NCBI RefSeq assembly: GCF_014641595.1
Contig: NZ_BMIA01000004.1
Location: 186,001-250,000, forward strand
Source of the DNA: Dyadobacter endophyticus
GTDB lineage: Bacteria; Bacteroidota; Bacteroidia; Cytophagales; Spirosomataceae
DNA: 64,000 nt
Direction: 5' to 3'
Shown: piece by piece, positions 26,918 through 36,633 of the stretch
How positions within the stretch are numbered: the first letter of the stretch is position 1
How the letters are laid out: the number at the start of each line of letters is the position of its first letter
Position numbers and translations under genes: made by a program
The notes under the pieces: model-generated
Databases searched by the model: none
Told to the model about the DNA's origin: nothing
The model's input: only the letters and a program-made list of their open reading frames with translations

Positions 26918-28339
26918 CTATTTCCAGCCACCACCGAGGCTGCGGTAGAGGTCTACGCGCGCTACGAGCGACTGGCTGCGGATGAATGCGAGATTGAGCT
27001 CGGCCTGCAATGCACTGCTCTGGGCAGTGATCACTTCCAGGTAGTTGGCCATATCGCTCTGGTAGAGCAGCTGCGCATTGGAAATGGCTTGTGTCAGGAT
27101 ATTTACCTGGTTGCTGGCGATGGCTTCCTGTTCTTTCAGTTTTTTTGTTTGAACCAGCGAGTTGGAAACTTCACCCACCGCGTTCAAAACGGATTGCCGG
27201 AATTCCAGTACCGATTGCTCACGCTCGATTTTGGCGACTTCCAGGTTGGTTTTCAATTGTCTTCTGGCAAAAATCGGCCGGGCAATGGTACCGGCCGCAA
27301 TACCGAACAACGAACCCGGGATGTTGAACCAGTTGCTCGATTTGAACGATTCGATACCTCCGCTGGCTGAAATGACAAGCGACGGGTACATGCTCGCCTG
27401 CGCTATGCCCAGCTGCGCGTTCGCGATGAGCACCGACATTTCAGCGGCGCGCACGTCGGGCCGACGGCTCACGAGCGCTGCCGGTACACCGGTAGCGAGG
27501 CTGTCATTCGCTTTGAAATCGGCCAGTTTTACTTTCCGGTCAATCGCATTCGGCATTTGGCCGGTCAGTACCTGCAATGCGTTTTCCTGAATGGTAATGT
27601 CCTGTTCGAGCTGCGGAATGAGCAATGCGATGGCCTCGCGTTGCGCTTCCGATTGCTGTACGGAGAGCGACGTTACTTCGCCGGCGTCTTTCAGCAGGTT
27701 AGTGAGCTTCAATGTGTTATTGCTCAGTTCGAGGTTGTGTTTGGCCACTTCGAGCTGCTTATCCAGCATGAGCAGGTTGAAAAACCCTTTCGCAATATCG
27801 GCTACGAGCCGCGTTTGTACGGCTTTGGTAGCTTCATAAGTCTGCAGGTACTGACCCATGGTCGCCTGTTGCTGACGGCGGATCTTGCCCCAGATATCGG
27901 CTTCCCACGACAAATCCACCGAGGCAATGTAGTTCTCGATATGGCTCGATTTCAGGAAGCTGCTGGCGCTGAGCCCGTTCAAACTATTGTTCGAAGGGTT
28001 GTTGTACGTGCCCGCAACGCGCAGGTCGAGGCGTGGGAGTTGCAGCAATCGGGCTTGCTTCACCTGTTGTTGCGCGATGTCGATGCGTTTCAGCGCGATT
28101 TGCAGGTCATAATTGTAAGCAATGCCGCGCTCGATGAGCCGTTGCAGCGTGGTATCGGGAAAGAACTGCTTCCAACCCATATCCGCGATGGTAGCGGTAT
28201 CGCCATAAGGCACATTGCGGTATTCCGTAGGCAGTGCCAGTTCCGGACGCTGGTAGTCCTTGCTCACCTTGCAAGAGGCGAGCAGGGTTACCAGCAGGAT
28301 CAGAACGGGTATTTGCGTTAATCTAAATATATTTTTCAT
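26918..28339 (-). CDS. RND efflux outer membrane lipoprotein (TolC/OprM family)
   Basis: A 473-residue outer membrane factor of the NodT/OprM type. The signal peptide ends in the lipobox LLASC, with the lipidated Cys at 23, and is followed by KDYQRPELALP, typical of the family. Two OEP repeats with long helices follow (AAEMSVLIANAQLGIAQASMYP in the second). It forms the trimeric channel of a tripartite pump together with the permease and adaptor encoded upstream; the gap to the permease gene is 20 bp. It is the last gene of the operon. Confidence 0.92.
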   Translation of the reverse strand: MKNIFRLTQIPVLILLVTLLASCKVSKDYQRPELALPTEYRNVPYGDTATIADMGWKQFFPDTTLQRLIERGIAYNYDLQIALKRIDIAQQQVKQARLLQLPRLDLRVAGTYNNPSNNSLNGLSASSFLKSSHIENYIASVDLSWEADIWGKIRRQQQATMGQYLQTYEATKAVQTRLVADIAKGFFNLLMLDKQLEVAKHNLELSNNTLKLTNLLKDAGEVTSLSVQQSEAQREAIALLIPQLEQDITIQENALQVLTGQMPNAIDRKVKLADFKANDSLATGVPAALVSRRPDVRAAEMSVLIANAQLGIAQASMYPSLVISASGGIESFKSSNWFNIPGSLFGIAAGTIARPIFARRQLKTNLEVAKIEREQSVLEFRQSVLNAVGEVSNSLVQTKKLKEQEAIASNQVNILTQAISNAQLLYQSDMANYLEVITAQSSALQAELNLAFIRSQSLVARVDLYRSLGGGWK

Positions 28340-28359
28340 GATGTTATTCTAATAATGGA

Positions 28360-31300
28360 CTAGATCGCTTCTGCCTCGGCCAGTTTCGGCTGAACCGGTT
28401 TTTTGACGACTTTTTCCTGCAAATACTGGAAGATCACGTACAGAACCGGGATCACGAATACCCCCAGGATTACGCCCGTAAGCATACCGCCTACCGCACC
28501 GGTACCGATCGAACGGTTACCTAGCGCTGAACCACCGGTTGCGCGCATCAGTGGTAACAGACCGACGATGAATGCGAAGGAGGTCATCAGGATCGGGCGC
28601 AGACGGAGCCGTGAAGCTTCTAATGCCGATTCTACGATGCTCATACCCGCATTGCGGCGCTGTACGGCGTACTCGATGATCAGGATCGCATTCTTCGCGA
28701 GCAACCCGATGAGCATGATCAGTCCAACCTGTACATATATATTGTTCTCGATGCCCATCCAGTTGATGAACAGCATTGAACCGAATACCCCAAGCGGAAT
28801 CGTCAGGATCACCGCGAATGGCAGGATGTAGCTTTCATACTGTGCCGCGAGCAGGAAGTATACAAACACGAGGCTGAGTACGAAGATCAGGATGATCTGC
28901 GAGCCGGAGTTGATTTCTTCACGCGTCATACCCGTCCATTCGGTTTTGTAGTTGTTCGGCAAAACCTTCTCAGCGGTTTCCTGCACGGCGCGGATCGCGT
29001 CACCCGTACTGTAACCCGGTTTCGGCGTTCCGTTGATCATAACAGCATTGTAAAGGTTGTTACGGGTCACGGTTTCAGGTCCGAACACGCGTTTCAGCTT
29101 CACCAGCTGGTTGGCCGGCACCATTTCGCCTTCGGTGTTTTTAACATAAATACCATCCAGCGACGACGGGTCTTTACGGTACAGCGGATCGGCCTGCGCC
29201 ATTACGCGGTAGTACTTTCCAAACCGGTTGAAATCCGACACGAAACTTGAACCAAAGTAGATTTGCAGCGTTTGCAGCAAGTCGTTTACAGGCACATTCA
29301 ATTGTTTCGCTTTCGCATTATCCACTTCCAGCATAAACTGGGGATTACCCGTAGCAAACGTTGTGAATGCATAAGCGATTTCAGGACGTTGCATCAATGC
29401 GCCGAGGAATGCGTTGGTGGTCGTGCCGAGTTTCTCCAAAGAACCGTTACCACGGTCTTGCAACATAAACTCGAAACCACTGACGTTACCGAAACCATCC
29501 ACGGTAGGGAAGGTGAAGAAGAACGCGTTCGCGTCGTTCACCGCCCGCACCTGCTGCGACATCATACCCACGATCTGGTTGAAATCCTGTACTTCTCCGC
29601 GTTCTTCCTTCGGTTTCATGCGGATGAAGCCCACACCGTAAGGCGATGCATTGGAGTTGGAAATGATGTTCATACCCTCCACAATGTAGCGCTGGTCGGC
29701 GATAGGGGACTTTTTCACAATGCTATCCACCTGTGCCATGGCCTTCGCAGTACGGTCCAGCGAGCTGCCCGGAGGTGTGTTGAGCGCGTACAGGAGGAAG
29801 CCCTGGTCTTCCGTCGGGATGAAGCCGGTTGGTGTTGTTTTAGTCAGCCAAAGAGTTGTGCCTGAGATCACCAGCAATCCGATGATGGTCACCCATTTGC
29901 GGCGGATCAGGAATTGGAGACTTTTCACATAGCGGCCGGTCATCGACTCAAACCCTGCATTGAATGCAGCAAAGAAGCGTGCGCCGAAACCTTTGCGTTT
30001 CCCGTCGTGGCCTTCTTCTGCATGTGGGTTTTTCAAAAACAATGCGCAAAGTGCGGGACTGAGCGTCAATGCATTCAATGCGGAAATCAAAATGGCTATG
30101 GCTAATGTAAATGCAAACTGTCGGTAGAATACACCGGCCGGGCCTTCCATGAATCCGACGGGCACGAATACCGCCGCCATCACGAGGGTGATCGAAATGA
30201 TCGCACCGGAGATCTCGTTCATGGATTCAATCGTAGCGCTCTTGGCAGCCAGGTTCGTTCGTTCCATCTTCGAGTGCACCGCCTCGACGACCACAATGGC
30301 ATCATCCACCACAATACCGATCGCGAGTACCAATGCGAAGAGCGTCAGGAAGTTGATGGTGAAGCCGAAAAGCTGCATGAAGAAGAATGTACCGATAATC
30401 GCCACAGGCACGGCGATAGCCGGAATGAGCGTCGAACGGAAATCCTGCAAGAATATGAACACAACGATAAACACGAGGATGAAGGCCTCGAAGAGCGTTG
30501 AACGTACCTGGCTGATCGACTCGTCGAGAAAGTCCTTCGAGTTGTACATAATGGTCGTTTTCAGACCTTTCGGCAATGTTTTGGAAAATTCTTCTATCAG
30601 TTTTTCCGACTGGATCAGAATGTCGTTCGCGTTGGTACCGGCGGTTTGGAACACAGCCACACCCGACGATGCATTGCCATTCAGTTTACCATTGGAAGAG
30701 TAAGTGTAGGAACCGAACTCCACCCGCGCCACATCTTTGAGGCGGATCACCGAGCCATCGCTATTGGCTTTGATGATAATATCCTCATATTCTTTGTTTT
30801 GCGTGAGTTTCCCTTTGTATTTCAAAACATATTCAAAAACCTCTTTACTGGCTTCTCCGAGGCGTCCCGGAGCGGCTTCAAGGCTTTGCTCGCGAATAGC
30901 GCCGGTTACTTCCTGAGGCGAAAGTCCGTAGGCTGCGAGGCGGTCCGGTTTGAGCCAGATACGCATTGAATAATCGCGCGTACCGAATGGCTGGGCCTGA
31001 CCGACCCCCGGTATACGTTGCAACTGAGGTACGAGGTTAATCTTAATGTAGTTCAAAAGGAACGTCTCGTCGTAAGTACTGTCTTCGCTCGAAAGCGCCA
31101 CGAACATGATGATCGAGTTCTGTTGCTTTTGCGTGGAAATACCGGCTTGTACAACCTCTTGCGGAATCTGGCTTACCGCTTTGGAAACGCGGTTCTGCAC
31201 GTTTACGGCAGCGATATCGGGGTCGGTACCCTGTTTGAAGTACACGTTCAGGGCCATGGTACCGTCGTTGTTCGACGACGACGTCATGTAGGTCATGTTC

Positions 31301-31518
31301 TCAACCCCGTTAACGGCTTCTTCGATGGGTGTCGCCACTGCGCGGGCAACTACTTCTGCGTTCGCTCCGGGATACACGGCGGTTACCTGAACCGTCGGCG
31401 GCGCGATGTCGGGGAATTTCGTTATCGGCAGCGTGGTGAGCGATATGATCCCCAGGAGCAATATCAGGATGGATATTACCGTCGAAAGGACGGGCCTTTC
31501 TATAAATTTCTGAAACAT
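28360..31518 (-). CDS. RND efflux permease, HAE1/AcrB family
   Basis: A 1052-residue inner-membrane proton-driven pump with the duplicated RND layout: first membrane segment at about 10-28, large periplasmic loop, the cluster of segments near 340-540 containing the proton-relay Asp pair in IGIVVDDAIVVVE, a second periplasmic loop, and segments near 870-1025. Full length, no frame breaks. It exports hydrophobic compounds through the adaptor and the TolC-like protein. The substrate cannot be told from sequence; the TetR gene upstream suggests induction by a ligand. Confidence 0.95.
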   Translation of the reverse strand: MFQKFIERPVLSTVISILILLLGIISLTTLPITKFPDIAPPTVQVTAVYPGANAEVVARAVATPIEEAVNGVENMTYMTSSSNNDGTMALNVYFKQGTDPDIAAVNVQNRVSKAVSQIPQEVVQAGISTQKQQNSIIMFVALSSEDSTYDETFLLNYIKINLVPQLQRIPGVGQAQPFGTRDYSMRIWLKPDRLAAYGLSPQEVTGAIREQSLEAAPGRLGEASKEVFEYVLKYKGKLTQNKEYEDIIIKANSDGSVIRLKDVARVEFGSYTYSSNGKLNGNASSGVAVFQTAGTNANDILIQSEKLIEEFSKTLPKGLKTTIMYNSKDFLDESISQVRSTLFEAFILVFIVVFIFLQDFRSTLIPAIAVPVAIIGTFFFMQLFGFTINFLTLFALVLAIGIVVDDAIVVVEAVHSKMERTNLAAKSATIESMNEISGAIISITLVMAAVFVPVGFMEGPAGVFYRQFAFTLAIAILISALNALTLSPALCALFLKNPHAEEGHDGKRKGFGARFFAAFNAGFESMTGRYVKSLQFLIRRKWVTIIGLLVISGTTLWLTKTTPTGFIPTEDQGFLLYALNTPPGSSLDRTAKAMAQVDSIVKKSPIADQRYIVEGMNIISNSNASPYGVGFIRMKPKEERGEVQDFNQIVGMMSQQVRAVNDANAFFFTFPTVDGFGNVSGFEFMLQDRGNGSLEKLGTTTNAFLGALMQRPEIAYAFTTFATGNPQFMLEVDNAKAKQLNVPVNDLLQTLQIYFGSSFVSDFNRFGKYYRVMAQADPLYRKDPSSLDGIYVKNTEGEMVPANQLVKLKRVFGPETVTRNNLYNAVMINGTPKPGYSTGDAIRAVQETAEKVLPNNYKTEWTGMTREEINSGSQIILIFVLSLVFVYFLLAAQYESYILPFAVILTIPLGVFGSMLFINWMGIENNIYVQVGLIMLIGLLAKNAILIIEYAVQRRNAGMSIVESALEASRLRLRPILMTSFAFIVGLLPLMRATGGSALGNRSIGTGAVGGMLTGVILGVFVIPVLYVIFQYLQEKVVKKPVQPKLAEAEAI

Positions 31519-31582
31519 ATTGTTTGAATTTGTCCCCGTTCACGGGGCTCATGATCGAGTGTTTTGGCAAAGCGGGAGCGGT

Positions 31583-31606
31583 CCATCGCATTGGTTAATG
31601 CGATGG
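31583..31606. other. Intercistronic hairpin between adaptor and permease genes
   Basis: A perfect 10-bp stem with a 4-base loop lies in the 136-bp gap between the two efflux genes. It has no T tract. It may stabilise or partly attenuate the operon transcript. Confidence 0.5.
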
Positions 31607-31654
31607 TGCCCTGCTAATTGGTGTGGAATTCGTAAACCTTTTACACCCGGCTGC

Positions 31655-32836
31655 TCAGATCGGATTGGCGTGCAGCAGACTGTCCATCGACATTTTCTGC
31701 GGCGCAATGGCCATTCCGTCACGCAACCTGTCGAGTCCGGCGTATACGATCTTTTCTCCTGGCTTCAACCCTTTGGAAATCAGGTAATAACGTCCGCTGC
31801 GATCGGCGACTGTCACAGGACGGCCTTCCACTTTGTTGCTATCGAGCACGGTGTAGACAAACACCTTGTCCTGCAATTCGAATGTGGCTTCCTGCGGGAT
31901 CAGTACCGATTTCGCAAGCAGGCGTGGGATGCGGATCCTGCCCGTGTTACCGGAGCGCAGCAATCCGTTTCCGTTCGGGAACGTTGCGCGGAAGTTGATC
32001 GCACCCATGGTTTTGTCAAACTGTCCTTCAACGACTTGCACCTTTCCTTTTTGTGGGAAAATGCTGTTGTCGGCCAGTACGAGTTCAACCGGCGGGATGT
32101 TTTTGATCTTCTGTTCGATGGTATTACCTTCAAATTCCTGCTTGAAATCGAGGAAATCGAGCTCGCTCATCGAGAAGTACACGTGGATGTCTTTCGTTTC
32201 GGATAGAACGGTCAATGCTTCTACGGTGTTCTTGCCTACGAGGCTACCGGTTTTGAACGGAATAATACCGATATAACCATCAGCCGGAGCCGTTACCGAA
32301 GTGTAACCTACGTTGATCTTCGCTGCGTCCACGGCTGCCTGCGCCTGGGCTACATTAGCTTTGGCTGCATCGTACGCCGCTTTCGCACTTTTTAGCTGAA
32401 CGTCGGATACTACCTTGTTGGCTACCAGCGGAGTAAGCTTCTCCACATTGATCGAGGCACTTTCCAGTGACGCCTTCGCGGATTGGAGACTCGCTTTTGC
32501 CGTATTGAGCTGCTCGGCATATGGGCGGGCGTCGATATGGAACAGCACCTGGCCCTTGCGTACGTATGCGCCTTCGTCTACGGAAATACGATCGAGGTAG
32601 CCATCCACCTGCGGGCGGATCTCGATATCGCGGCTACCCTGGATGGACGCGGTGAATTCACGGTGCGCGGTCACTTCGTGATCGCTAACAGTGATAACCG
32701 GCAATGCCTGCGCAGGCGGTGCCGAGGCGGGTGCGTTGGCGGTGGATGAACCACAGCTATATATGGCTGCGGAGCCCGCGGCTAGTAGCAGAAATGCGGC
32801 TAGCCCTTTTGCTGTTTTTAGTTGAACGGTTTTCAT
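31655..32836 (-). CDS. RND efflux periplasmic adaptor lipoprotein
   Basis: A 393-residue membrane fusion protein, using the ATG at 32836 (MKTVQLKTAK); an ATG at 32848 is 12 bases upstream. The signal ends in IYSC, a lipobox with Cys near residue 28. Then come the lipoyl half-motifs (EIRPQVDGYLDRISVDEGAYVRKGQVLF), an alpha-helical hairpin about 100-165, and the beta-barrel and membrane-proximal domains. It bridges the permease and the outer membrane channel. A TetR-type operator and a promoter lie directly upstream, so this gene begins the efflux operon. Confidence 0.92.
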   Translation of the reverse strand: MKTVQLKTAKGLAAFLLLAAGSAAIYSCGSSTANAPASAPPAQALPVITVSDHEVTAHREFTASIQGSRDIEIRPQVDGYLDRISVDEGAYVRKGQVLFHIDARPYAEQLNTAKASLQSAKASLESASINVEKLTPLVANKVVSDVQLKSAKAAYDAAKANVAQAQAAVDAAKINVGYTSVTAPADGYIGIIPFKTGSLVGKNTVEALTVLSETKDIHVYFSMSELDFLDFKQEFEGNTIEQKIKNIPPVELVLADNSIFPQKGKVQVVEGQFDKTMGAINFRATFPNGNGLLRSGNTGRIRIPRLLAKSVLIPQEATFELQDKVFVYTVLDSNKVEGRPVTVADRSGRYYLISKGLKPGEKIVYAGLDRLRDGMAIAPQKMSMDSLLHANPI

Positions 32837-32884
32837 GGATGTGGACATTTTTGCGGTGATAATCAGTTGTTTGTGAATAGGTAG

Positions 32885-32918
32885 TGAAGTTATTATTACT
32901 AACGGTGTTAACCCAAAA
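32885..32918 (-). promoter_or_regulatory. Efflux operon promoter with TetR operator in its spacer
   Basis: On the minus strand TTTTG (32918-32914) and TAACTTCA (32892-32885) are 21 bases apart, an imperfect match to the Bacteroidota -33/-7 pattern. The spacer holds CTAACGGTGTTAA (32899-32911), which is nearly the same as the palindrome at the TetR gene's own promoter. Binding there should block the promoter. Confidence 0.6.
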
Positions 32919-32927
32919 GAAAAAAAA

Positions 32928-33527
32928 TTACAGGTTTTTAATGAAAGCGTTCACTGAGTCGTCCATAACTTTTTTGTTCATTTGAGAGTCGTCGATATCC
33001 GAGCAGCGCATCATTACGATTGAAATCAGACCGTGGAGTACTGACCAGAACGCATGAATTTTAAAGCAAGTTTCCTCATCTGAAGATTTTTTATCGGTAA
33101 CGATTCCTTCGATCGCTTCGCCTATGTGGTCGCGGAAGCTGTTGAACTCTGGTTTTGCCTTGCCCGGGCTTGAACAGGGCATTCCCAAACCGTACATGAG
33201 CTGATAGTATTCGGGATTTTTAAAAGCAAAGTTCCAATAAGTCTCGGCGTGGGCCCTTAGCCGTTCTTCCGGATCCGCGTATTTGCGCTTGTCCTTTTCC
33301 AACAATCTATCGAGTAACCGGAAACCGTCCATAGAAAGTTCAAAGAGGATCGCTTCTTTATTTTCGAAGTGATCGTAGATCACCGGTACGCTGTATTCGA
33401 TGGCATCGGCTATCTTTCTGATTGACAGGGATTGCCAGCCTTCTTCTTTGACCAATTGCAAGGCTACCGCCAGAATATTGGTCCGCATATTTTCTTTTTG
33501 CCGAATTTTTCGTTCGAGGATTCCCAT
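32928..33527 (-). CDS. TetR-family repressor of the efflux operon
   Basis: A 199-residue regulator started at ATG 33527 (MGILERKIRQ). The further upstream ATG at 33560 lies inside the operator and promoter and is not usable. The N-terminal helix-turn-helix is clear (LSIRKIADAIEYSVPVIYDHFENKEAIL), followed by an all-helical ligand-binding and dimerisation domain of the TetR C-terminal class seen in Bacteroidota (YWNFAFKNPEYYQLMYG). It is immediately upstream of the efflux genes on the same strand and most likely represses both them and itself. Confidence 0.9.
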   Translation of the reverse strand: MGILERKIRQKENMRTNILAVALQLVKEEGWQSLSIRKIADAIEYSVPVIYDHFENKEAILFELSMDGFRLLDRLLEKDKRKYADPEERLRAHAETYWNFAFKNPEYYQLMYGLGMPCSSPGKAKPEFNSFRDHIGEAIEGIVTDKKSSDEETCFKIHAFWSVLHGLISIVMMRCSDIDDSQMNKKVMDDSVNAFIKNL

Positions 33528-33544
33528 GGTAATACAAGATTTAC

Positions 33545-33588
33545 CTAACGATGTTAGCAAAGGTAAGGCGGCTTTTTCACAATATCAA
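33545..33588 (-). promoter_or_regulatory. TetR gene promoter with overlapping operator
   Basis: On the minus strand TTG (33588-33586) and a perfect TACCTTTG (33565-33558) are exactly 20 bases apart, the Bacteroidota sigma factor consensus. The palindrome CTAACGATGTTAG (33557-33545) follows directly and covers the expected transcription start, giving a leader of roughly 20-25 bases before the ATG at 33527. Confidence 0.75.
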
Positions 33589-33680
33589 TCCGCAACCGGT
33601 AACATCCGGGTAACCTCTGCAAAACTGTCCGAACTAAAATCGTGCCCGGCATGGAGTGCCCGGAATGCATCTCCGGTATA

Positions 33681-35303
33681 TCAGCGGACGACCGCCTGCG
33701 CCAAGGGCATTTCGGTGTTGCCAAACAGCCGCTCCTCCATCTTGCGGTCGTGCCCGTAAACATCCTTGCGGAACTGCAAATTGCCGTGCTGATCTACCCA
33801 TGACGTGAAATAGCCGATAAAAACAGGCACTTCATTCTTGCCGCGCAGGCGCACATATTTTTCTTTACCTGCGTGCATCGCGGCGGTAATTTTCTCGCTG
33901 GTCCACGTGCTATCCCGGCGCAGGAGCCATTCCGCCAGCTTTTTAGGTTCTGAAAGGCGAATGCACCCGTGGCTGAACGCCCGCTGGCTTTCCTTGAATA
34001 AGCTTTTGCTGGGTGTATCGTGGAAATAAATGCTGTAACTGTTTGGAAAGAGGAATTTGACCAAACCCAGCGAGTTGGACTTGCCCGGTTTTTGCCGCAC
34101 CGATCCGCCATTCCACTCCATATTGTGCCGCGCCAGATAGTTAGGGTTCTTCTTAATTCCCGGTAAAACTTCCTTTTTAAGAATGCTGGCAGGCACGTTC
34201 CAGTAGGGGCTAAATACGATCTGATTTAAAGTACCTGAAAAAATGACAGTACTATTGGCTTCCGAACCCACTACAACCACCATATCGAATGACAATTTGC
34301 CATCTTCGTAAGCATGTAAAGTGAATTCGGGGATGTTCACGAGAATGTAGTCGGTAGGAGGGGCGGCCGGCATCCAGCGAATACGCTCCATATTGATAAG
34401 GATCTGGCGGATTCGGCTGGCAACGGGTACATTCAGCTCTTTAAAAAACGCGGGGCCTGTAACGCCTGTTTGTTTTTGTCCGACACGTTGCTGAAAATGC
34501 TTAACGGCGTTAGTAAGCGTGGTGTCGAACACAGGCGTGCTGTCCGGCTCGGGCATATCGCCCAGCAAATGCAGCCGGGATTTCAAAGCCACGAGCAGGG
34601 TGTCGTGGTCGCCCTCCCGGAATTTTCTGGCGGTGCCGACGGTGTCCGGCTCGCCGTTTTTAGTTAATGTATAATATTCCAGGACTTTCTGTTTCAGCAA
34701 ATTATAATGCCGGTTGACCGGCTCGTAAGCGGTAACGTTCCGGCCCTTGTTTTTCAGAAGCGAATCCAGAAAAACCTCCGGGTTGAGTTTTCGGCGGGGA
34801 ATGAACCAGTTGAGTTCCTGCGTGTTGATCTTGTGGTCGCCGGAATAGGCGAGGTCGGTATAGCGGAAAAACTGTTCCGTCAACGCCAGCTCCGCATCGA
34901 CCACCAGTGCATTGTCCGGGCTGATCTTTTTCAACTGTGACAGGGAGTCGATTGCCTCGTCGAGCGACGGGTTGTACAGCGTGCTGTCGCCCGAGTAATG
35001 GATGTAATCGTTCCGCAAACTTTGGAAAGTGGGGACAAACTCGGCCACGCCATCGGGGAAAAACCAGGCATACTGGTAATTCCGGTGGTTGTAAAAGCTG
35101 CGGAGTTTAGCACTCAGGCTATCGTCAAGCGAATGTGCGGTAATGTAGGAGCTAAGGGCCGTCGTATCGATAAAAAGCTCTGTAAAAGAGTTTTCGACCG
35201 TGATGGTGGTATCGCGGACGGCGATCTCTGTTTTCTTTTCGGATGTCTGGCGGCAGGCGGCAATAACCAGCGCCAGGGCAATGAACAATGCGATTTTCTT
35301 CAT
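33681..35303 (-). CDS. Murein L,D-transpeptidase, YcbB/YkuD family lipoprotein
   Basis: A 540-residue protein from ATG 35303 (MKKIALFIAL); the longer frame from 35399 has no signal peptide. The signal ends LVIAAC, a lipobox, so it is tethered to a membrane facing the periplasm. A scaffold domain of about 230 residues is followed by a peptidoglycan-binding-like segment and the YkuD catalytic domain, with the active-site motif SHGCIRL and catalytic Cys447. It forms 3-3 cross-links in peptidoglycan or attaches proteins to it. The gene has its own apparent unit, convergent with nothing nearby. Confidence 0.9.
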   Translation of the reverse strand: MKKIALFIALALVIAACRQTSEKKTEIAVRDTTITVENSFTELFIDTTALSSYITAHSLDDSLSAKLRSFYNHRNYQYAWFFPDGVAEFVPTFQSLRNDYIHYSGDSTLYNPSLDEAIDSLSQLKKISPDNALVVDAELALTEQFFRYTDLAYSGDHKINTQELNWFIPRRKLNPEVFLDSLLKNKGRNVTAYEPVNRHYNLLKQKVLEYYTLTKNGEPDTVGTARKFREGDHDTLLVALKSRLHLLGDMPEPDSTPVFDTTLTNAVKHFQQRVGQKQTGVTGPAFFKELNVPVASRIRQILINMERIRWMPAAPPTDYILVNIPEFTLHAYEDGKLSFDMVVVVGSEANSTVIFSGTLNQIVFSPYWNVPASILKKEVLPGIKKNPNYLARHNMEWNGGSVRQKPGKSNSLGLVKFLFPNSYSIYFHDTPSKSLFKESQRAFSHGCIRLSEPKKLAEWLLRRDSTWTSEKITAAMHAGKEKYVRLRGKNEVPVFIGYFTSWVDQHGNLQFRKDVYGHDRKMEERLFGNTEMPLAQAVVR

Positions 35304-35381
35304 ATTTGTACAAGGTCGCGAATCGCACCAATATAGCGCGTTTGCCGATAGAAATCCCATTCGCACCGCAGGATTATAAAA

Positions 35382-35486
35382 TTTGGTGGCCTTATCCACG
35401 CCGTTTAGTTTCGTGGCAGAGGTTTGGTTTTTTGTTGTTGATTTCGACCCGGATGCTAAGTTGCTGAGCTTGCTCCGGGTTTTTTA
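35382..35486 (+). ncRNA. Candidate small RNA with its own promoter and terminator
   Basis: On the plus strand TTTG (35382-35385) and TAGTTTCG (35406-35413) are 20 bases apart, close to the Bacteroidota promoter pattern with one mismatch. About 65 bases downstream there is a 7-bp ACCCGGA/TCCGGGT stem (35447-35453 with 35474-35480) followed by TTTTTT. No plus-strand gene precedes this terminator, so the simplest reading is an unannotated RNA of about 65 nt. The hairpin could instead serve the minus-strand AraC gene, but the T run is on the plus side. Confidence 0.4.
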
Positions 35487-35500
35487 TATTATCAAAAACC

Positions 35501-36523
35501 TTAATGCGGGTTGAATGCGGGCGTCAACGACGCCACACTTCCCGGAGTCACGGCAAAAGCATCTTTAAATGCCTTGTTGAATTTGCTCAGGTTGTTGTAG
35601 CCCAGCAGGTAACCCACTTCCGACACGTTCATCCTTTCAGTCAACAGCAACTCTCTCGCCTTATGCATCCGTACATTCTTGTAAAACTGATAGTAGGTGT
35701 GGCCGAATAGTTGTTTGAAGAGGTTTTTGAACTTCGTAGGCGACATCAGCGCGCGTTGCGCCGACACATGCAGGGGCGGGCACGGGAGCTGATAACCTTC
35801 GAGGAGCGCCCGGCGGATTTCGTTCATTTTCAGTATGTCCGAAGGGTGTACAGCTGCCGCCTGGGATTTCCGCGACCTCCGTTCCTCCACCTTTTGCAGT
35901 ACATGATAGCAGAGTTCCAGGCACCGCGAATGAATGAGCAGGTTATTGCCGCGTCCGTCGTGCATTTGCTTGTCCATCTCTTTCAGGAGGTTCAGCGAAT
36001 AGGTATCGAGGCATTCGACGTGGTAAACCGGCCTGTTGGGGTCTACAAACGATAAGAGCAGCGGCTGTTGTGCCTCGGGTTGGCGGGAAATGAAATTATG
36101 GATCCTTTCGTAAGTTAATATAATGAAAATGAGGTGGTACTGCACACCGGGTTCGAAAGTGTAGGAAGCCGTGAGCTGGGGCGAGCTGAAATACAGCCCG
36201 TTTTCCGTTCCATAACCCAGGTTGAACTGCTGTTCGCCGGTGCGGGTTTCGAGGTACTGCTCGCTAAGGTTTGAAACGAGTACATAATAACCCGGGTCGT
36301 GCGTGATTTTCCGCTTGAATACCACCGGCTTGTGAAATCGTGCAGTTACCCGCCTCACCCGCAGGCCCTGGTCGATATTCACCCGGTAAAAGTCCCCTTT
36401 GCCAATCTCGTTGTCGAACGTGAGCGAGTTTTCATCGAAAATAGCATCGAGTTGCGGGCCGACCTGGGCAAACCATTGATCGTCATTCTTATAGGTGATC
36501 GTAAGCGGTTTTGAGGCAGGCAT
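35501..36523 (-). CDS. AraC-family transcriptional regulator
   Basis: A 340-residue regulator. The C-terminal 100 residues contain the two AraC helix-turn-helix motifs (ALMSPTKFKNLFKQLFGHTYYQF and MNVSEVGYLLGYNNLSKFNKAFKDAF). The N-terminal 230 residues are a sensor region without a clear cupin signature. The layout fits Bacteroidota AraC proteins that respond to small molecules or iron. It stands alone, so targets are not evident. Confidence 0.85.
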   Translation of the reverse strand: MPASKPLTITYKNDDQWFAQVGPQLDAIFDENSLTFDNEIGKGDFYRVNIDQGLRVRRVTARFHKPVVFKRKITHDPGYYVLVSNLSEQYLETRTGEQQFNLGYGTENGLYFSSPQLTASYTFEPGVQYHLIFIILTYERIHNFISRQPEAQQPLLLSFVDPNRPVYHVECLDTYSLNLLKEMDKQMHDGRGNNLLIHSRCLELCYHVLQKVEERRSRKSQAAAVHPSDILKMNEIRRALLEGYQLPCPPLHVSAQRALMSPTKFKNLFKQLFGHTYYQFYKNVRMHKARELLLTERMNVSEVGYLLGYNNLSKFNKAFKDAFAVTPGSVASLTPAFNPH

Positions 36524-36584
36524 GGCAAATGTATATCCGGGAAAACAAGGCTAACCGACGTATAAATATATACAAAAGCAAATA

Positions 36585-36612
36585 GCCCGGAACACCTATC
36601 CGGTGTCCGGGC
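36585..36612. terminator. Terminator of the DUF4136 gene
   Basis: An 11-bp GC-rich stem with one bulged base and a 5-base loop is followed on the minus strand by a T-rich sequence. It separates the lipoprotein gene from the AraC gene. Confidence 0.7.
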
Positions 36613-36633
36613 CTCAATTACCTGGTAAATGCC

